Source: Anthonomus grandis grandis
Taxonomy: Eukaryota; Arthropoda; Insecta; Coleoptera; Curculionidae
Assembly: GCF_022605725.1 (NCBI RefSeq)
Contig: NC_065546.1
Coordinates: 23,184,227 to 23,248,226 of the forward strand
Length of the DNA stretch: 64,000 bases
Direction of reading: 5' to 3'
Shown: positions 11,700-23,723 of the stretch, in pieces
How positions within the stretch are numbered: position 1 is the first letter of the stretch
Layout: the number at the start of each line of letters is the position of its first letter
Made by a program: the position numbers and the translations under genes
The notes under the pieces: model-generated
Database searches by the model: none
The model's input: the letters and a program-made list of their open reading frames with translations, nothing else
What the model was told of the DNA's origin: nothing

Positions 11700-12165
11700 T
11701 AGGTAGCACAGAAATGTAACTATTTCACTACAAAAGATGTTGAAAATGTGCATCAATAACTTTAAGACAGTAAAATAATCTATTGGAAAACTCTTCAAGA
11801 ACATTTTGCAAAGTGGCAATATCAATATTGCGACACGCATCAATTATTCATTGATGTAGATCGAAGATAGATTCTGGCTGCGTGACGTAGACTTTTTGTT
11901 TTAAGTAGCCCCATAAAAAAAGTCCAAATGTGTAAGATCGGGTGACCTGGCTGGCCACTCGGTAGGCCCTCGACGACCAATCCGCAGATTAGTCAAAAAT
12001 TGTCTAACATTTATGTTAAAGTCAGGCGGTGCTCCATCATGATTGATTATTCTAGCATCCCACCGCCATTTTGAAGTTTTTGCAAAATGAGCTAGAAAAC
12101 AAAAGTAGTATTTAGGTTGCTTATGATGTGTGCCAAATTTCAAATTTGTATATAAACGCATTCAA
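11700..12165 (-). pseudogene. mariner-type transposase C-terminal fragment
   Basis: The minus strand encodes the end of a DDE transposase: an HDGAPPDF segment with the second catalytic Asp, then IGRRGPTEWPARSPDLTHLD with the third. The spacing between them is 37 residues. Comparison with the DD41D element at 36362-38130 shows a four-residue gap just before IGRRG, so the original spacing was probably 41. The first catalytic Asp and the DNA-binding domain are missing. It cannot be active. Confidence 0.8.
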
Positions 12166-13140
12166 AAGATAAGAGAAGGGGGGACAATGAAGAGCCGCAC
12201 TGTATATTTTAAGTGTTTGTTCTTTTATATACGAAAACTCTGAAATAGGTGTAAATGTTAGTCATTCTTACTCTACTGGGTTTAATGTTGAAGGAAACTT
12301 ACAGATTCCCAATAGTAAGTCATTTCACTTCCTTAGTGTAAAAATATAGATTATTTTACCGCTAACAGTAAAGATGATAGGGAACAGAAAATCTTTCAAT
12401 AACCAATGTATAACTTTTATAGCTCATAATTTTGAAAAGTTTTTAATATTATTCTGAATTGTTTTTCTCGATTCAAAGCATTAAAAAGTTTTTTTTTATT
12501 TCAATTATCAAGCTAATAATTTTGTTATGAGTTCGACCAAATGGTTCACACATCTTATCTTAATATTTATCCAGTGACGGTTATAATAGTACATACAGAA
12601 ATTAGTTTTTCTAGGTACTTAATTTATTTACAATGGAAAATATTTAAAAAAAATGTTTAATATATATATGTAAGTAACAATTTAATAAATATATGAGACT
12701 GATATATTTAATAAAAGTTATTGTTTATTTCAAATACTTTTATACTCTCGGCGTCAGATAAATAGGTAGTTGATTAAATTCATCATTATAGATACTCATA
12801 CTCATTACGAGTATTATATTTATGTTATTTATTATTATTTATTATCTTATACATTCAAATTATTTTAAATTTCTAGGCGACTAAATTAGTATACCTAATC
12901 ATAGAAAATAATATTTAGTCAGATTAAAATACAAGCAAAATCCGCTAGTCTAACCAGGCCTAAAACTAGTGAATGCAAATGCGGGTTACTTACACACATT
13001 TATTATTCCATCGCACAATAGTGGAAAAACATATTTTTAAGTATATCTAACTTCTATTGGCGTAGTATAACCTCGATGGTTTCGTATTTCAACATATAAC
13101 ATTTATATACCTAAAAATATAGGCATTTATAATATTTATT
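12166..13140. other. Non-coding, AT-rich
   Basis: No reading frame of substance and no recognisable element. The composition and lack of motifs fit intergenic or 5' intronic DNA of FRMD8. Confidence 0.5.
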
Positions 13141-13510
13141 GCAGACATTTTCATATACATTGTGTTCAAAAAACTACCTTTGGAAAACTACCTTTTATAG
13201 GTAAACGTATTACCTGATTGAAAAACGCTCGAACACGTCAATATTCTTTAATTTTTTTGTATGTTGTCAGATTCCTGAAAAATATACAAAATGCGTCAAA
13301 AAGACTGGGAACCGATCAACTTTATTATTTTAAATAAAACACCCTATTTATTAATGCATTTTTGGAATCTATTATAAATTCTAAATACATTTCATGTATA
13401 ACAACCTTTATCAATTTTGAACTGTTTTCAAAATATCAACAATTAAAAATCTTTTGGTAATTTTCTAGACTTTTTTGACACATTGTATATCTTTAGAGGT
13501 ATTTAATATT
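13141..13510. repeat. Possible mariner-family end remnant
   Basis: A segment near 13345 reads AAACACCCTATTTATT, close to the AACACCCTATTTATC internal motif of the mariner-type terminal repeat at 27764 and to the copy in the foldback arm near 31850. Flanking bases are too degraded to define ends. Low confidence. Confidence 0.25.
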
Positions 13511-13688
13511 TCGAGATACCTAGCTTATTTTGCTTACTTTCGAATTCACTTCGTTCGTCTTTGTCTTTTACCCAAGCTTAGTACTTACATTTTTTACTAA
13601 TATTAGCTACTCTTCATATACGTTATATATAATTTATTAGTGGTTCTATTAATCCTTGTTCTCTGAAAAATTTAATATCTAATTCTAG

Positions 13689-13949
13689 GGCCAATTCTCA
13701 GATCCTCTGTAAATGCTAATACCATATTAAGTGCCGCAAGCAGCACTCAGAATGAACCTTTTGAAGGACTAGTGATTCCCATGTGCGTTTATCTACATAA
13801 CAAAACTGTTATTATTATGGAAATTGAAGATACTCCAAATGCTACTTGCGAGCTAGTTTGTCAGTCCATTGTCAGCTGTGAAGAGTTGGGACCAAATAAG
13901 ACATTGGCTATGCAAGTTTTCACGTTATGGATGATAAGTCCATTACTGG
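13689..13949 (+). CDS. FRMD8: FRMD8/Bili, coding exon with FERM F1 lobe
   Basis: First recognised exon of a FERM-domain adaptor orthologous to vertebrate FRMD8 and Drosophila Bili. In those animals the protein sits at the plasma membrane, binds iRhom proteins and stabilises their complex with ADAM17, and dampens Wnt signalling through the LRP6 co-receptor. The exon encodes the ubiquitin-like F1 lobe: PMCVYLHNKTVIIMEIED, then a helix, ending in MQVFTLWMISPLL, which aligns with the DVFALWLVSPLL segment of FRMD8 as I recall it. The donor is CTGG|GTAAAG. The acceptor is probably TTCTAG before 13689, with an alternative at 13700. In-frame stops lie just upstream and there is no initiator ATG, so at least one upstream exon is missing from this annotation. 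Confidence 0.85.
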
Positions 13950-14026
13950 GTAAAGTAACTCCACTTTTAATAAAATTAAGTATATATGTAGATAGAATAG
14001 CCTATAAATAATATTAATAGAACAGG

Positions 14027-14065
14027 GGTGCCTGTAAAGAACAATAATTGCTCTTTACAGGCACC
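14027..14065. repeat. Perfect hairpin just inside FRMD8 intron
   Basis: Two perfectly complementary 14-base arms, GGTGCCTGTAAAGA (14027-14040) and its reverse complement (14052-14065), enclose an 11-base loop that is itself nearly palindromic. It lies 77 bases after a 5' splice site. Its role, if any, is unknown. Confidence 0.7.
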
Positions 14066-16701
14066 TTTAGATTATTCTACATACATGGTATTCGTAAATA
14101 CCTGCATTAAACTTCAGGAAGTAAATCTGCATGAAAAAATAATTACCGTTTGTTACATAAACGTAGGTCCGCGAAATCTGTGTTTTTCGAGAGACGTGAT
14201 TTTTTTATAAACTGAGCATGCATGTGTTGCTCTGAAACTGGTTGGGATATGCAAATAAAGTTTTGTGGGACTTGGGAGGTAGCCACTGCGCGTTTTTTGA
14301 CATACAATTAAGATTTCTTATTCATCATTATCAAAAATGTTTCCATTTCATTCAACATTACGACCTTACTCATTTTATATGATTCAAACAAAGTATCGCA
14401 AGGTTGCTTTAATAGGTTTTTAATAAGTGGCTTGATTCCTAATAAAGATTTTATACAAGAAGTTGAACTGCATTAATATATTTCGAATTAAAAATCAATT
14501 CAAGATTTCTTATTTTATTTGAGATAACCACATCTACAGATGAAAGCTTTGCTCTCACGTGAGTTTCTACAGCATTTAATTTTTTTCCAATGGTTTCTAC
14601 AAACGCTAAGGAAGATTACGGAAATTTGTCACGATTAACATTACTTTCATGTTGTTCGTGCCTTTCAAGTGATTTCTTTATAGTACCTTTGTTCTAAGTA
14701 GTGTTCATTTTGGCTAATAAAAGTTGACAAAGAAGACAATTATAGTTAATCAGTATTCTCCCAAACCTGGTAGCTCTGCTACCTATTTTCGGACTGTCAC
14801 TTCAAAAATTGAGATCAAATGTGAAATCTATTGTCTAAAGGCAATGCAGCGTGTTACCGAGGTAAAACCTCGATTAAAAGTTTACAAGTCTACGTAATTC
14901 ACTGACGCAAATTTTCTGATAAAGTTTTTAGTTTATCCCGGTTGAACCCCATATGTGTAGGGGAAATTAATTAAACGCGAGTAGATGCCTATTGCTTTAA
15001 TATTATCCAAAACCTAATAAATTAGGTATTTAACTTTAACTACTTTATTTATTTTTTAAAGCCGTCGTTTTCGTCTTGAGGTATCTCCTATGTTGCTCTC
15101 TTTCTATCGCACTATGTATTACCTAATTGATCATTTAAAAGCATTTTTGTATAATTGATAATATATTTTATAATATATTTCATTGATAATTTAAAAGCGT
15201 TCTGCTATTTTTTATCGATGATTTATTTATTTCTTAGATACAAAAAAACCCTGTCAATTATAATCGAACGTTTATTATCATGCGGAGTAACATTATGTCG
15301 TGGAGTAATGTTATCAATACTTATCAAACTCTTTAACAACCCCTCCTTTTGAGCCATGTTACCAATTTAACTTCCTTAATTTTCAAAACGCCTTTTTAAA
15401 AAAATATTATTATACTGAAAGATTATACTCTACAAAATTATATGCTAATTTTTTATTTAACTCCATTTGTGTAACTTAATATAATGCAACAGAACTGCTT
15501 ATTTTATATAATTATTAAGCTTATATTTGTTTCTTGAAAATAATAGTTGCCTTTATTATTTTTAGTTATTATATTAAGATGTTGGGGTAAATAGCTAAAA
15601 CATTATATAGAAAGTAATTTTAATTAAAAGCATTTATTACATTTTAACAACTTAAGAAAAGAGCATTATTTATAATATACTAATAATAGTGATTACTCAA
15701 AAACTTTTATAAGCATAATATACATATTACTTATCCGAGAATCAAGTTCATCGTCTAACTTGTCATCTTTTATTCACCAATATGGTTAAAGCAGGTTTTG
15801 TCGGATTTTGGCAAAATTTACATAATAAGAATATATAGCTTTGACACTCATCATATTATTTCTTACTATAGAGTGATTGCTTCTATTTCATAGTTATATA
15901 TACATATTATACATGTATTATACATTGTAACATAGTGAAAAGGAAATAGTGTTTCTCGGAGCCAAAAAAGAGGATCTTTTACTTTTTTAGCATTATAACA
16001 CAATAATTTTATTAATATATTTTTATTAACTATGCTGTTATGTTAAAATAAAATTATTTACATTAAATGATTAAAGTGATGATTATCTGACTAAACATAG
16101 ATGTACCGCTTTTTCAAATTTTTTAGACATTAATTTTAATTTAAATGCATTGTTTTTCTCCGAAAATGACTAGATAATGAAAAAGAAAGTATTGCAGAAG
16201 CTTTCTAAATTATAAGCCCATAAATTTATTGTTAGGCATGTCATATTTTTTTAGATCGCACTCCCGTTTTATTTCAAATGGTTATAATTTTGATCATTTA
16301 CTTTATTCTTTATTATAAGGTATTAATATTCATGTTAGTTTTTATTTTAGTATTTAATGGATAAATGCATAACAGGCTGTTAAATGAATACATTCCAGTG
16401 CTGTTGACTAACACGTAGTTCAACGAAGAATTAAGCATTGCTTTTATCGGTATTTCATCATATCGTTTTGATCCAGAGGATTTCACTTAAATTATGCAAT
16501 TTATTGCCTCGAATAAAACTATAGTTATTCATTATTTAAATTTATTGTTTTATATCTATGAAATTAAATTCTTTCTCTTAAAACGCTTTAGTTTATAGTT
16601 ATTCATATTAAAGTACTTTTGAGAAAATTGATGGCTTGGTCTATTTCTAAAAATGTCACATAAATTGTAATTTGTTTGTTAATCGAATTGATAATTTTAA
16701 G
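14066..16701. other. FRMD8 intron, no recognisable element
   Basis: AT-rich intronic sequence. I saw no transposase, reverse transcriptase or matching terminal repeats. Short frames present are not supported as coding. Confidence 0.5.
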
Positions 16702-16867
16702 AAATCCAACTGAAACCATATTCAAAACCTCTGCAAGTACGCGACAATTGGAGAAACCTACTAGAAAAATATAGTAATGCATCCTGTACCAGAAAAGATA
16801 AAGATGAACCAAAATTAGTATTTCAGAGGAATATATTTTTTCAAACTCATATTGAAGAAAAAATCAA
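16702..16867 (+). CDS. FRMD8: FRMD8/Bili exon, F1-F2 junction
   Basis: The acceptor TTTTAAG precedes 16702 and the donor AA|GTAAGT follows 16867. The last base of the previous exon plus AA gives Glu, then IQLKPYSKPLQVRDNWRNLL, aligning without gaps to the VQLKP...WPELL stretch of FRMD8. DEPKLVFQRNIFF follows, matching DEPFLQFRRNVFF. The exon is only 166 bases and has no ATG in frame, so ORF-based searches miss it; it overlaps an unrelated reverse-strand frame. It enters in phase 1 and leaves in phase 2, consistent with both neighbours. Confidence 0.85.
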
Positions 16868-17099
16868 GTAAGTTTATTTCTGTTTATTAAACAAATGTTT
16901 ATCAGTTCTTGAAACAAGTTTTTTGTTTTTACTTGAATATCTGTTCTGTTAATACTTGTATAAGGTGTTTCATAAGTTATGGCCAAACTGAAGAAGGTGA
17001 TAGAAGAGCTAATTTTCTATAAAAAAGCCTACAATGATAAATAATAATAATAATAATGTTGTAATTCTACAAACTGCTAGACGGCATACCGCGCAAATA

Positions 17100-17473
17100 C
17101 GATAGCAGTTTTCACTTCGCAGTTGGATCGTACCCCTTACGAACAACAATGGAAATTGCTGCTGCACTTATTATTGAGCAACAATTTAGTTCTGAATCTG
17201 ATTCGGAAGACGAGTTCGAGTGCGAAATGATAACGTTTATCTCCCAGGTGGCAAATAAAAAATCAGGGACAAGCTTGTATATGAAAAGAAGAAAAACTCA
17301 TGGAGAATTTTGTGAACTACAGAATTTAGTGACGAAAAGTTCAATAATTATTTTCGGTTAAACCGTGATCAATTCAAAGAAATCCACGAGATCATCAAGG
17401 AAAAAATTGACGCAGAAGGATGCAATGCTTCAAAGCCCATTAGAACTGAAGAGAAACTAGCTGTATTTCTAAG
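17100..17473 (+). pseudogene. Harbinger transposase exon 1 (HARBI1-like)
   Basis: An ATG at 17149 starts an acidic segment (SESDSEDEFECE), followed by a HGEFCELQNL block. After a frameshift near 17325, the typical NYFRLNRDQFKEIHEII and EEKLAVFLR blocks of PIF/Harbinger nucleases follow. The exon ends in a good donor, AAG|GTAAGT, at 17473/17474, as Harbinger genes often have an intron here. The catalytic DDE exon is absent: BEL sequence starts within 60 bases. A domesticated HARBI1 gene is unlikely given the frameshift. Confidence 0.7.
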
Positions 17474-17499
17474 GTAAGTTATTTTATTAATTTACATTA

Positions 17500-18905
17500 G
17501 CCAAATTATTACGCTGTATACCAAGGATGGCACTTGCAAGGAAGTCAGACTTTATAACTTTCTTTATAACCCAAGATTTATGTAATAAATTAAATCTTAC
17601 CTCATATCCAAGACAAATTAAAATTTCCACTCTTTCTCAGAAGTGTTCAATCTCAGATTTTATGGTGGACATAAAGATATTTCCACATGACAGCTCTACC
17701 ATCAATTTTGATATCTCTTGTGCAGTATTGCCAAAAATAACGTCAAAACTACCACAAGTAATTATAAATAGGAGCTCATTAATCTTACCTCAGAATAATA
17801 AGCTTGCTGAGCCGACATAGTCTGTGCCTGGTCCAATTAATATACTTCTTAAATGTGATGTTTACAATAAAATATTAATTGATGGATTCATTAAGCTAGG
17901 AAAGGGATTACCCACCCTACAAAATACTTACTTTGGATATATTTATCTGAATCTCTGCCTGAAAGTTTCTTAAATTATAAAAGGAACCTGAATTACAATA
18001 CTCAACCTAAGGATAACTCTTCAGATATGTCAAACTTTTTTGTTCACACTAGCCCAATATGTGACCCTATACAAAAATAGAATTTCTTAAGCAAAAATGC
18101 TGGGAGGTTGAAGAAATTGAAGTAAGACCTGCACTCGCTTTAGAAAATAAAGCTGAAGAGATTTTTAAGGCCACCACTACTTTCTTGCGAAATGGAAGAT
18201 TTCAGGTCGATTTACCTTTAAAAACTCCAAATGAATTTCAAAAATTAGGTGACTCTTTTTATAGAGCAAAACAAAGATTTTTGAATCTTGAATCAAAATT
18301 TAGTAAAAATAAGAAGCTCTACTCTGACTATAAATCCTTTTTTTAGCAATATATTTCCTTGCAGTTATTAAAAAATAATAAAAGTTAAAGTTATTCCTCT
18401 TACCCTTACGAATGAATTGTTTCACAAAAAGTTTTTTGCCACATTATTGTGTGTTACGGTGAGGATAATCAATCTACAAAACTAAACGGGTAGTGTTTGA
18501 CGGTTCCATGAAAACCATCAGCGGAGTCGCCCTTAATGACATTATGCTTAGAGGGTATTCAATTTAGCCAGCACTCTATGAGGTTCTTTTAAATTTTAGA
18601 CTCTTTAAGTTTGCCTTCATTGCAGACATTCAAAAAATGTTCAGGCAGATCAGAATTAACCCTAAGCATACGTTTTTGCTGAATATACTGTAGCGTGATA
18701 ATAATTGCAATGTCTAGAACTCCAGACAGTGACATATGGCACAAATTGTGCACCATTCTTAAGTACACGTTGTTTAGTTGAGTTAACAAATTTAAATAAA
18801 AATAAATTTCCTTTAGGAAGTATGGCACTCCTAAAAACATATTACGTTCATGATTTTCTCAATTCAACCCATGACCTTGATACATTAAAAAAAACTTATT
18901 CTGAA
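17500..18905 (+). pseudogene. BEL retrotransposon protease and reverse transcriptase
   Basis: Plus-strand BEL pol remnants appear in order. A protease C-terminus (17527-17817) has FITQDLCNKLNL and VLPKITSKLPQ. A linker with CWEVEEIEV and GRFQVDLPLKTPNEFQKLGD follows (about 18090-18345). Reverse transcriptase then starts with a VVFDGSMKT-like block near 18490, IADIQKMFRQIRINPKH, and QTVTYGTNCAPFLSTRCL (18705-18920). The polymerase motif reads YVHD (18843-18854) in place of YVDD, removing a catalytic Asp. Several stops are present. It is cut by a minus-strand LINE piece at about 18905. Confidence 0.8.
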
Positions 18906-20500
18906 GTGAGCCTGCTCTGAGCCTCCACTCCCAATGCGCGGTCTTCACTAAGTCGGCTCGTCCTTTTAATAAAGGCTTGCACGTTGTCCCAGTCCAGATC
19001 TTTCCGCTTCCAAGTATCGTTGCTCCGAAAATTTTCCTTCTCAGGCGACTCCACCTATTACAGATACCTAGTATGTGGTATGAAGTTTCCTCCCCTGTAC
19101 CGCAATTCGGAGAGAGTGGGCTTTCTCTTATACCAAGAAGGTGTAGATGCCTGTTTAGACTGTTGTGCCCGGTCAGGATTCCCACCAAGTCTTTGATATT
19201 TTCGGGCGTTTGATAGCAGTCGCCTTGCTTCAGAGCCGTCATGATCTGGTATCATTTCCTTGGCCTGTCTACATCCTTCTGTCCTTCTCCAATTCTTCCT
19301 TGTTTTTTCCCAGGCCCAATTATTAAGTGCCTGGGAGATTTGTTATTCGCTAAGACCGAGACAAGGTTCGGGGCCTACGAAGGGGTTAACGGACCCTTGT
19401 CTTGCCAGTTCGTCGGCCCGCTCATTGCCCTCGACACCTTGGTGTCCTGCGACCCACCTCAGTCTCACTTCCCTGTGCGCTGCAAGCCTTTCCAATGCGT
19501 ATTGGTGCTTTCCATTCATGATCTGTGTACCAGGCCTGGAAAACACTTGGCTCTTTAATTTGGTTCGCCGACCATTCTTCCCTTGTCGGGATTTCGACTT
19601 GAAACCCCTTCTTTAACCTTAGTAAAAAGAATCAAATTCCGCCTCTTAGTAAAAAGAATGAGCTCGGTCTTTTCAGGGTTGACCGACAACTCTGTCTCCC
19701 GACACCACTGTTCTTGCATTGCAAACGCAACTTGCATTTGCTTACAGACTGTGTTCACGAATTTACCCGTGACCATCACTAGTTCGTCGTCCGCGTATGC
19801 CTGTGCATAGAATCCTTCAAGTTCTAGCTTCCTGAGGAGACTGTCCATCACCAGGCACCAAAGGTGTGGCGAAAGGCAACTGCCTTGCGAGCAGCCACCT
19901 TTCACCCTGACCTCAACATGACATCTCCCAGTAAAGCACTGATCTTGCCGTTTCAACGCCGTTTTGACCCATCTGACAAGATGAGCCGGAATGCCCCTGG
20001 TCAGGAGGGCTTGGCAGATAGTATCTGTTTTTGCCTTACCTGCTCTTTACCTGCTTAAATGCTCCTTCCACGTCAAAGAAAAGAGCAAGTGCTATTTCCT
20101 TGTTCTCTATGGCTTTTTCAGCTTTGCTCACTACAGAGTGAAGTCCCGTTTCCATTGACTTCCCTTTCATGTAGGCATGCTGATTCATATGTAGTGGCGA
20201 TTCTATTAGAATCTCCTCTGTTATATACCTGCCTTTCTATAGTCTTTAGAAAAAATGAAGTCAGGATTATTGCCCTAAAGGACTTTGGTTGACGGTAGTC
20301 TTTCTTGTCCGGTTTTGAGATAAAGACCACATTTGCCGCCCTCCATGTTAGTGGAACATACCCCATTGCAATGCTGGCCTCAAAAACTCTCTTTAAGTAA
20401 GGCAGTGTGATTTCGTGGCCTACTTGCAACATCATGGGTATAATTCCATCAGGTTCTGCAGCCTTATATGGACTAAACTCACCCACTGCCCAAGCTATGG
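18906..20500 (-). pseudogene. LINE reverse transcriptase and RNase H fragment
   Basis: Minus strand from about 20500: AIAWAVGEF and YKAAEPDGI (start of the RT palm), VVFISKPDKKDYRQPKSFRA (20118-20486), then a GGCSQGSCLSP block and a YADDELVMV block (19555-19956). The canonical YADD Asp pair is present. RNase H ends with RWVAGHQGVEGNERADELAR (19343-19546). A C-terminal CxxC/H region follows (18859-19242). A short internal duplication repeats an ILFTK block. It lacks the endonuclease and both ends and has no target duplication, so it is a rearranged fragment. It belongs to the same broad LOA/I group as the 6-11 kb LINE but is a different family. Confidence 0.85.
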
Positions 20501-20760
20501 CTTCTTACCCCATTTGCTGAACATGATGTGACAAACGTTCCTGAAAATCGACTAGATTTATGGAAAAGAATTGCTAACGTTCGGCAAATTTTTTGGAAAA
20601 GGTGGTCTGTAGATTATCTTAACAGCCTTCAAAATCGCCCGAGGTGGTTATATCCTTGTCCCAACCCTAAGTGTACATAATACATACGTAGAATAATGGC
20701 TTGGTACTCCTAAAGGAGGATAATACCCCAGTTTTACATTGGCCAATGGACATTTTAGTT
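20501..20760 (+). pseudogene. BEL integrase C-terminal domain (DUF5641-like)
   Basis: Plus-strand frame with HDVTNVPENRLDLWKRI, QIFWKRWSVDYLNSLQNRP and, after a frameshift, LLKEDNTPVLHWPMDIL. This is the conserved tail of BEL/Pao integrases. It shares orientation with the BEL fragment at 17500-18905 and probably belongs to the same element; the RNase H and integrase core in between are lost. Confidence 0.75.
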
Positions 20761-20799
20761 TAAAGATGTAGAAGTAAATGTGAAATTGAAATTGTCGAA

Positions 20800-21145
20800 A
20801 CAGTGGACTGATGGACCCGTCATGCCTCATCTGAAGTTACCAGATCCCAACGGCCTTAGAAAAACCGATAAGGCTCTCTGGTCTGAAGGAAACTCACTTG
20901 GTGCACTGAAAGTGTTACCCAAGTATTTGAACCTGGCGCGCGTGAGTGCTGGGCACTCCCCGACCACATGCTCAACGGTTGCATCCTCCTCACAGCACCA
21001 GTGCCATTCCGGTTTGTCTGCAATACCGATGGTATGGAGATGTCTTCTTAAGTGCCAGTGTCCGGTTAAAAGAACTGTCACTAGCCGAATTTCACGTCTT
21101 TTTAGGCGTAGTAGATTTTTGGTGAGACAGGTAGAGCCTATGTGC
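20800..21145 (-). pseudogene. LINE C-terminal zinc-knuckle fragment
   Basis: The minus strand encodes LLTGHWHLRRHLHTIGI followed by a Cys/His block (WCCEEDATVEHVVGECPAL), the C-terminal region after RNase H in LOA/I LINEs. It parallels 18859-19242 but is clearly divergent, so it is a second family. Only this tail is present. Confidence 0.75.
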
Positions 21146-21338
21146 GCTTAGAAGTAAGTGTTTCAAGTTTCTAAGTGACTTTAATTTGTAACCAAGTTTT
21201 GACTTAATGTTTAGAACTGATTTAAATATAAAAGCTACCTCTGTAATCTTGAATCTAGATGATATTTATCTTTCTTGTACTTAGAAACTTAAGCAGTTAT
21301 TTTCTTTGTTTGAAGTAGTTACTTGAAGGGCGGAAATA

Positions 21339-21600
21339 TGTTGCAATTCTACAACAAATAAAAACTGTAAATTCAGCACAGTTTGAAATAATTTTAATCA
21401 GCAACAACGTCGCTTTTGTACCATGCCCCTAACGGCTTTTTGATGTTATATAAATAACAGTCACCCGCGCGGCACCTTTGAGTGAGTTGCCTCTCAGTCT
21501 CGTCTCCGTCCAGTCTTAAGGTGGAAGACACGCTTGCAGCTAATCAAATTGGTTGTTTTCTCTTCAGTTACATTGACTATATAATAATAATAATGATAAG
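21339..21600 (+). repeat. Candidate BEL 3' LTR with promoter
   Basis: A purine-rich tract (GAAGGGCGGAAATA) directly precedes TGTTGCAATTCTAC, the usual polypurine-tract and LTR-start layout of BEL elements. Inside are a TATATAAATA box at 21447-21456 and a CTCAGTCTCG initiator-like sequence near 21498. It follows the plus-strand BEL integrase tail. The 3' boundary is a guess; no partner LTR was found, apart from a 16-bp match at 17057. Confidence 0.45.
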
Positions 21601-21829
21601 TAATAAGTTGATGTGAAATCTGAATTGAATGTAGCAAGTCTTATAAACGCCCTCAACATATATGCTCTCCCTGCCATGACATATTTTTCAAAATTCTCAA
21701 TTAGAGAAATACAGAAGTAGAGGAGATCTAAAGGACACACCGCTAACTATCATCTAAGTATTTTAACTCTTATAATGATGAGACATCTAATAGATGGTTG
21801 ATAATCAGAGATAACTTTTGCCTGAAACT

Positions 21830-22333
21830 GAGGATGTTATGCTTGTTATTCAGAACCAAGTTATTAGTAGAAATTGTTACGTGCATAGAATTTGCGAGAG
21901 TATTATAGAATTAGCGTAAAGAAAAATTGAATTTAAAAATATGGCAGCGGCAGTTGAAAAAGCACTCACTCATAGCTGACAACTGCTAACTTCTGGCACT
22001 TTTGCGATTCTGTCTAATACCACACACAAACTTCTGCCGCGAGGCACATAGAGTCTAATATATTAATATATATATTAATATTATCGAAGAGCGTAGATAA
22101 TTTGTACTTGCATGACACATTCAACGAGAGCGAAAACTTAAGAACCTCTGTCTATTTTTGTCCTGATGGCGCTGCAGTACCCATGCAGCAGAATTTAATT
22201 TGGCAGTCTGGCGCATTCGCCATTATTTAACAATATAAATAAATATTTCCCAGAATATTACAATTTAAAATCTAAGAAAGAAAAGAAAAATAAAAGAAAA
22301 AAATCACAAATGAGCGGATCTCGAACATTTTGC
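21830..22333 (-). repeat. Candidate 3' LTR of minus-strand BEL
   Basis: On the minus strand, a purine-rich GGTGGGCAAAA runs into TGTTCGAGATCC just after the end of the integrase tail at 22360-22530, the expected position of a 3' LTR. The far end cannot be located and no second copy was seen. Confidence 0.35.
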
Positions 22334-22359
22334 CCACCGTTATAAATTTTATTTAAAAA

Positions 22360-23480
22360 TAAAAATAATTAACAAGTCTCTTCGACCAACTTCGTAAGGG
22401 ATATAACTTTACCATTGGTCTTGAAAAATCTCCTGTGTGAGCTGAGGCTACGCGTACAGTACCGTCTGAATCATAATGCAACCTTTGGATTCTGCCTAGA
22501 TGCCACTTGGAGGGGGAAAAATTGTCAAACTTAATGAGTACTAAGGTACCAACCTTTGCTTAGGAAAATTCGGACTTGCCAACGGCTATTTAATTATAAA
22601 TAGTCGCGATCTGGGAGACTTGAAACGGGTTGAAGGGTCAAAAAATACATGGGCGCAAAGGTCGTGAATTCAATAAACCCTCTATTTAAACTAAAACCAT
22701 ATAAAACTCCTCGTTCGTGAGTATCCGGTCACCGACAACATGCCGTGAGTTTTTACCGATTTCACACCTGCTTGAACTAATCCTGAAAAGTGAGGTGCTG
22801 AAAGAGGATTAAAGTGCCATTCAAGCATTTCTGTCTCAGCCGCATGCTTAAAGATTTCCCCAATCTGCTTACTTATGCTCACAAAATTACATCCATTGTC
22901 AGAAAAAATCATATCGCACCTGCCTCTCCGTGATATAAACCTGCGAAATGCAGCAAGAAAATCTTCACTGTATAAATCAGTCACAAGCTCTAAGTGTACT
23001 GCCTTTGTAGTAAAGGAAATAAATACACAAATATATGATTTTGTACTCTTCGTACCGCGTATTCTACCAAGCGGACTTAGAAATGGACCGGCGTAGTCCA
23101 CGGCAACGCAACTAAAACATTTCAGTTGAGAAATTCGTTGGCTGGGTAAGTTCCCCATGGGGGGTTAGTAGGATTTTGTAGAGATGGGCGAACATGCTTG
23201 ATATTTGGAAAGTATGGACCGAATTGTAGGCTTAGCGGATAAAATCCAGTAGTGTTGATTTAGGAGATATTGAAGTGTCTGAGGAGCTTCTGCGGATAAA
23301 TATATTCTAGGCGATTCTTACGTGGCAAAATAATTGGATGTCTTTGATCGTATGTAAGCTCAGATTTATGGAGATACCCACCAACTCTTAAAATCTTTTT
23401 TTCATCCAGGAACGCATTTAGTTTACGAAAAGGTTTACTGGATAACCTTTTACATTTATGATTTGTGATCTCGTCTGAAA
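22360..23480 (-). pseudogene. BEL integrase
   Basis: Minus-strand integrase of a BEL element. From 23480 down, a zinc-binding N-terminal part with DEKKILRVGGYLHKS and RHPIILPRKNRLEYI is followed by the catalytic core (22691-23158). The core has DYAGPFLSPLG, holding the first catalytic Asp, and MIFSDNGCNF, holding the second. A frameshift occurs near 22700. The C-terminal DUF5641-like tail follows with KWHLGRIQRLHYDSDGTVRV and FSRPMVKLYPL (about 22390-22530). The core is open for 155 codons, making this one of the better preserved retroelement parts in the window. Confidence 0.85.
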
Positions 23481-23723
23481 AATTTTGTTATGCTTTGAGT
23501 TTGGATATGCCTAATTAAAAGCGAAAGAATATAACTTAGATAAAAGAAATGACCAGAAGGATAATTGCTTCTTGCATTTTTGGATAAAGTCGCCGCTTTA
23601 TCCAAAATCGATCATTATCGATTTTCATACGCAAAAGCTGTTAGGGTAATCTTTTTCTTTTCAAGATACGATTCTTCATAATGATTGCTGCCTTCAAAAT
23701 GAGCTACTGGGCATAGTTCTCCA

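Noticed and set aside
13772..14011. Independent 79-residue gene
   Set aside because: It starts at GTG, runs through a splice donor, and its first part is an exon matching the FERM F1 lobe of FRMD8.
17100..17473. Domesticated HARBI1 host gene
   Set aside because: A frameshift breaks it and the catalytic exon is missing; retroelement sequence follows at once.
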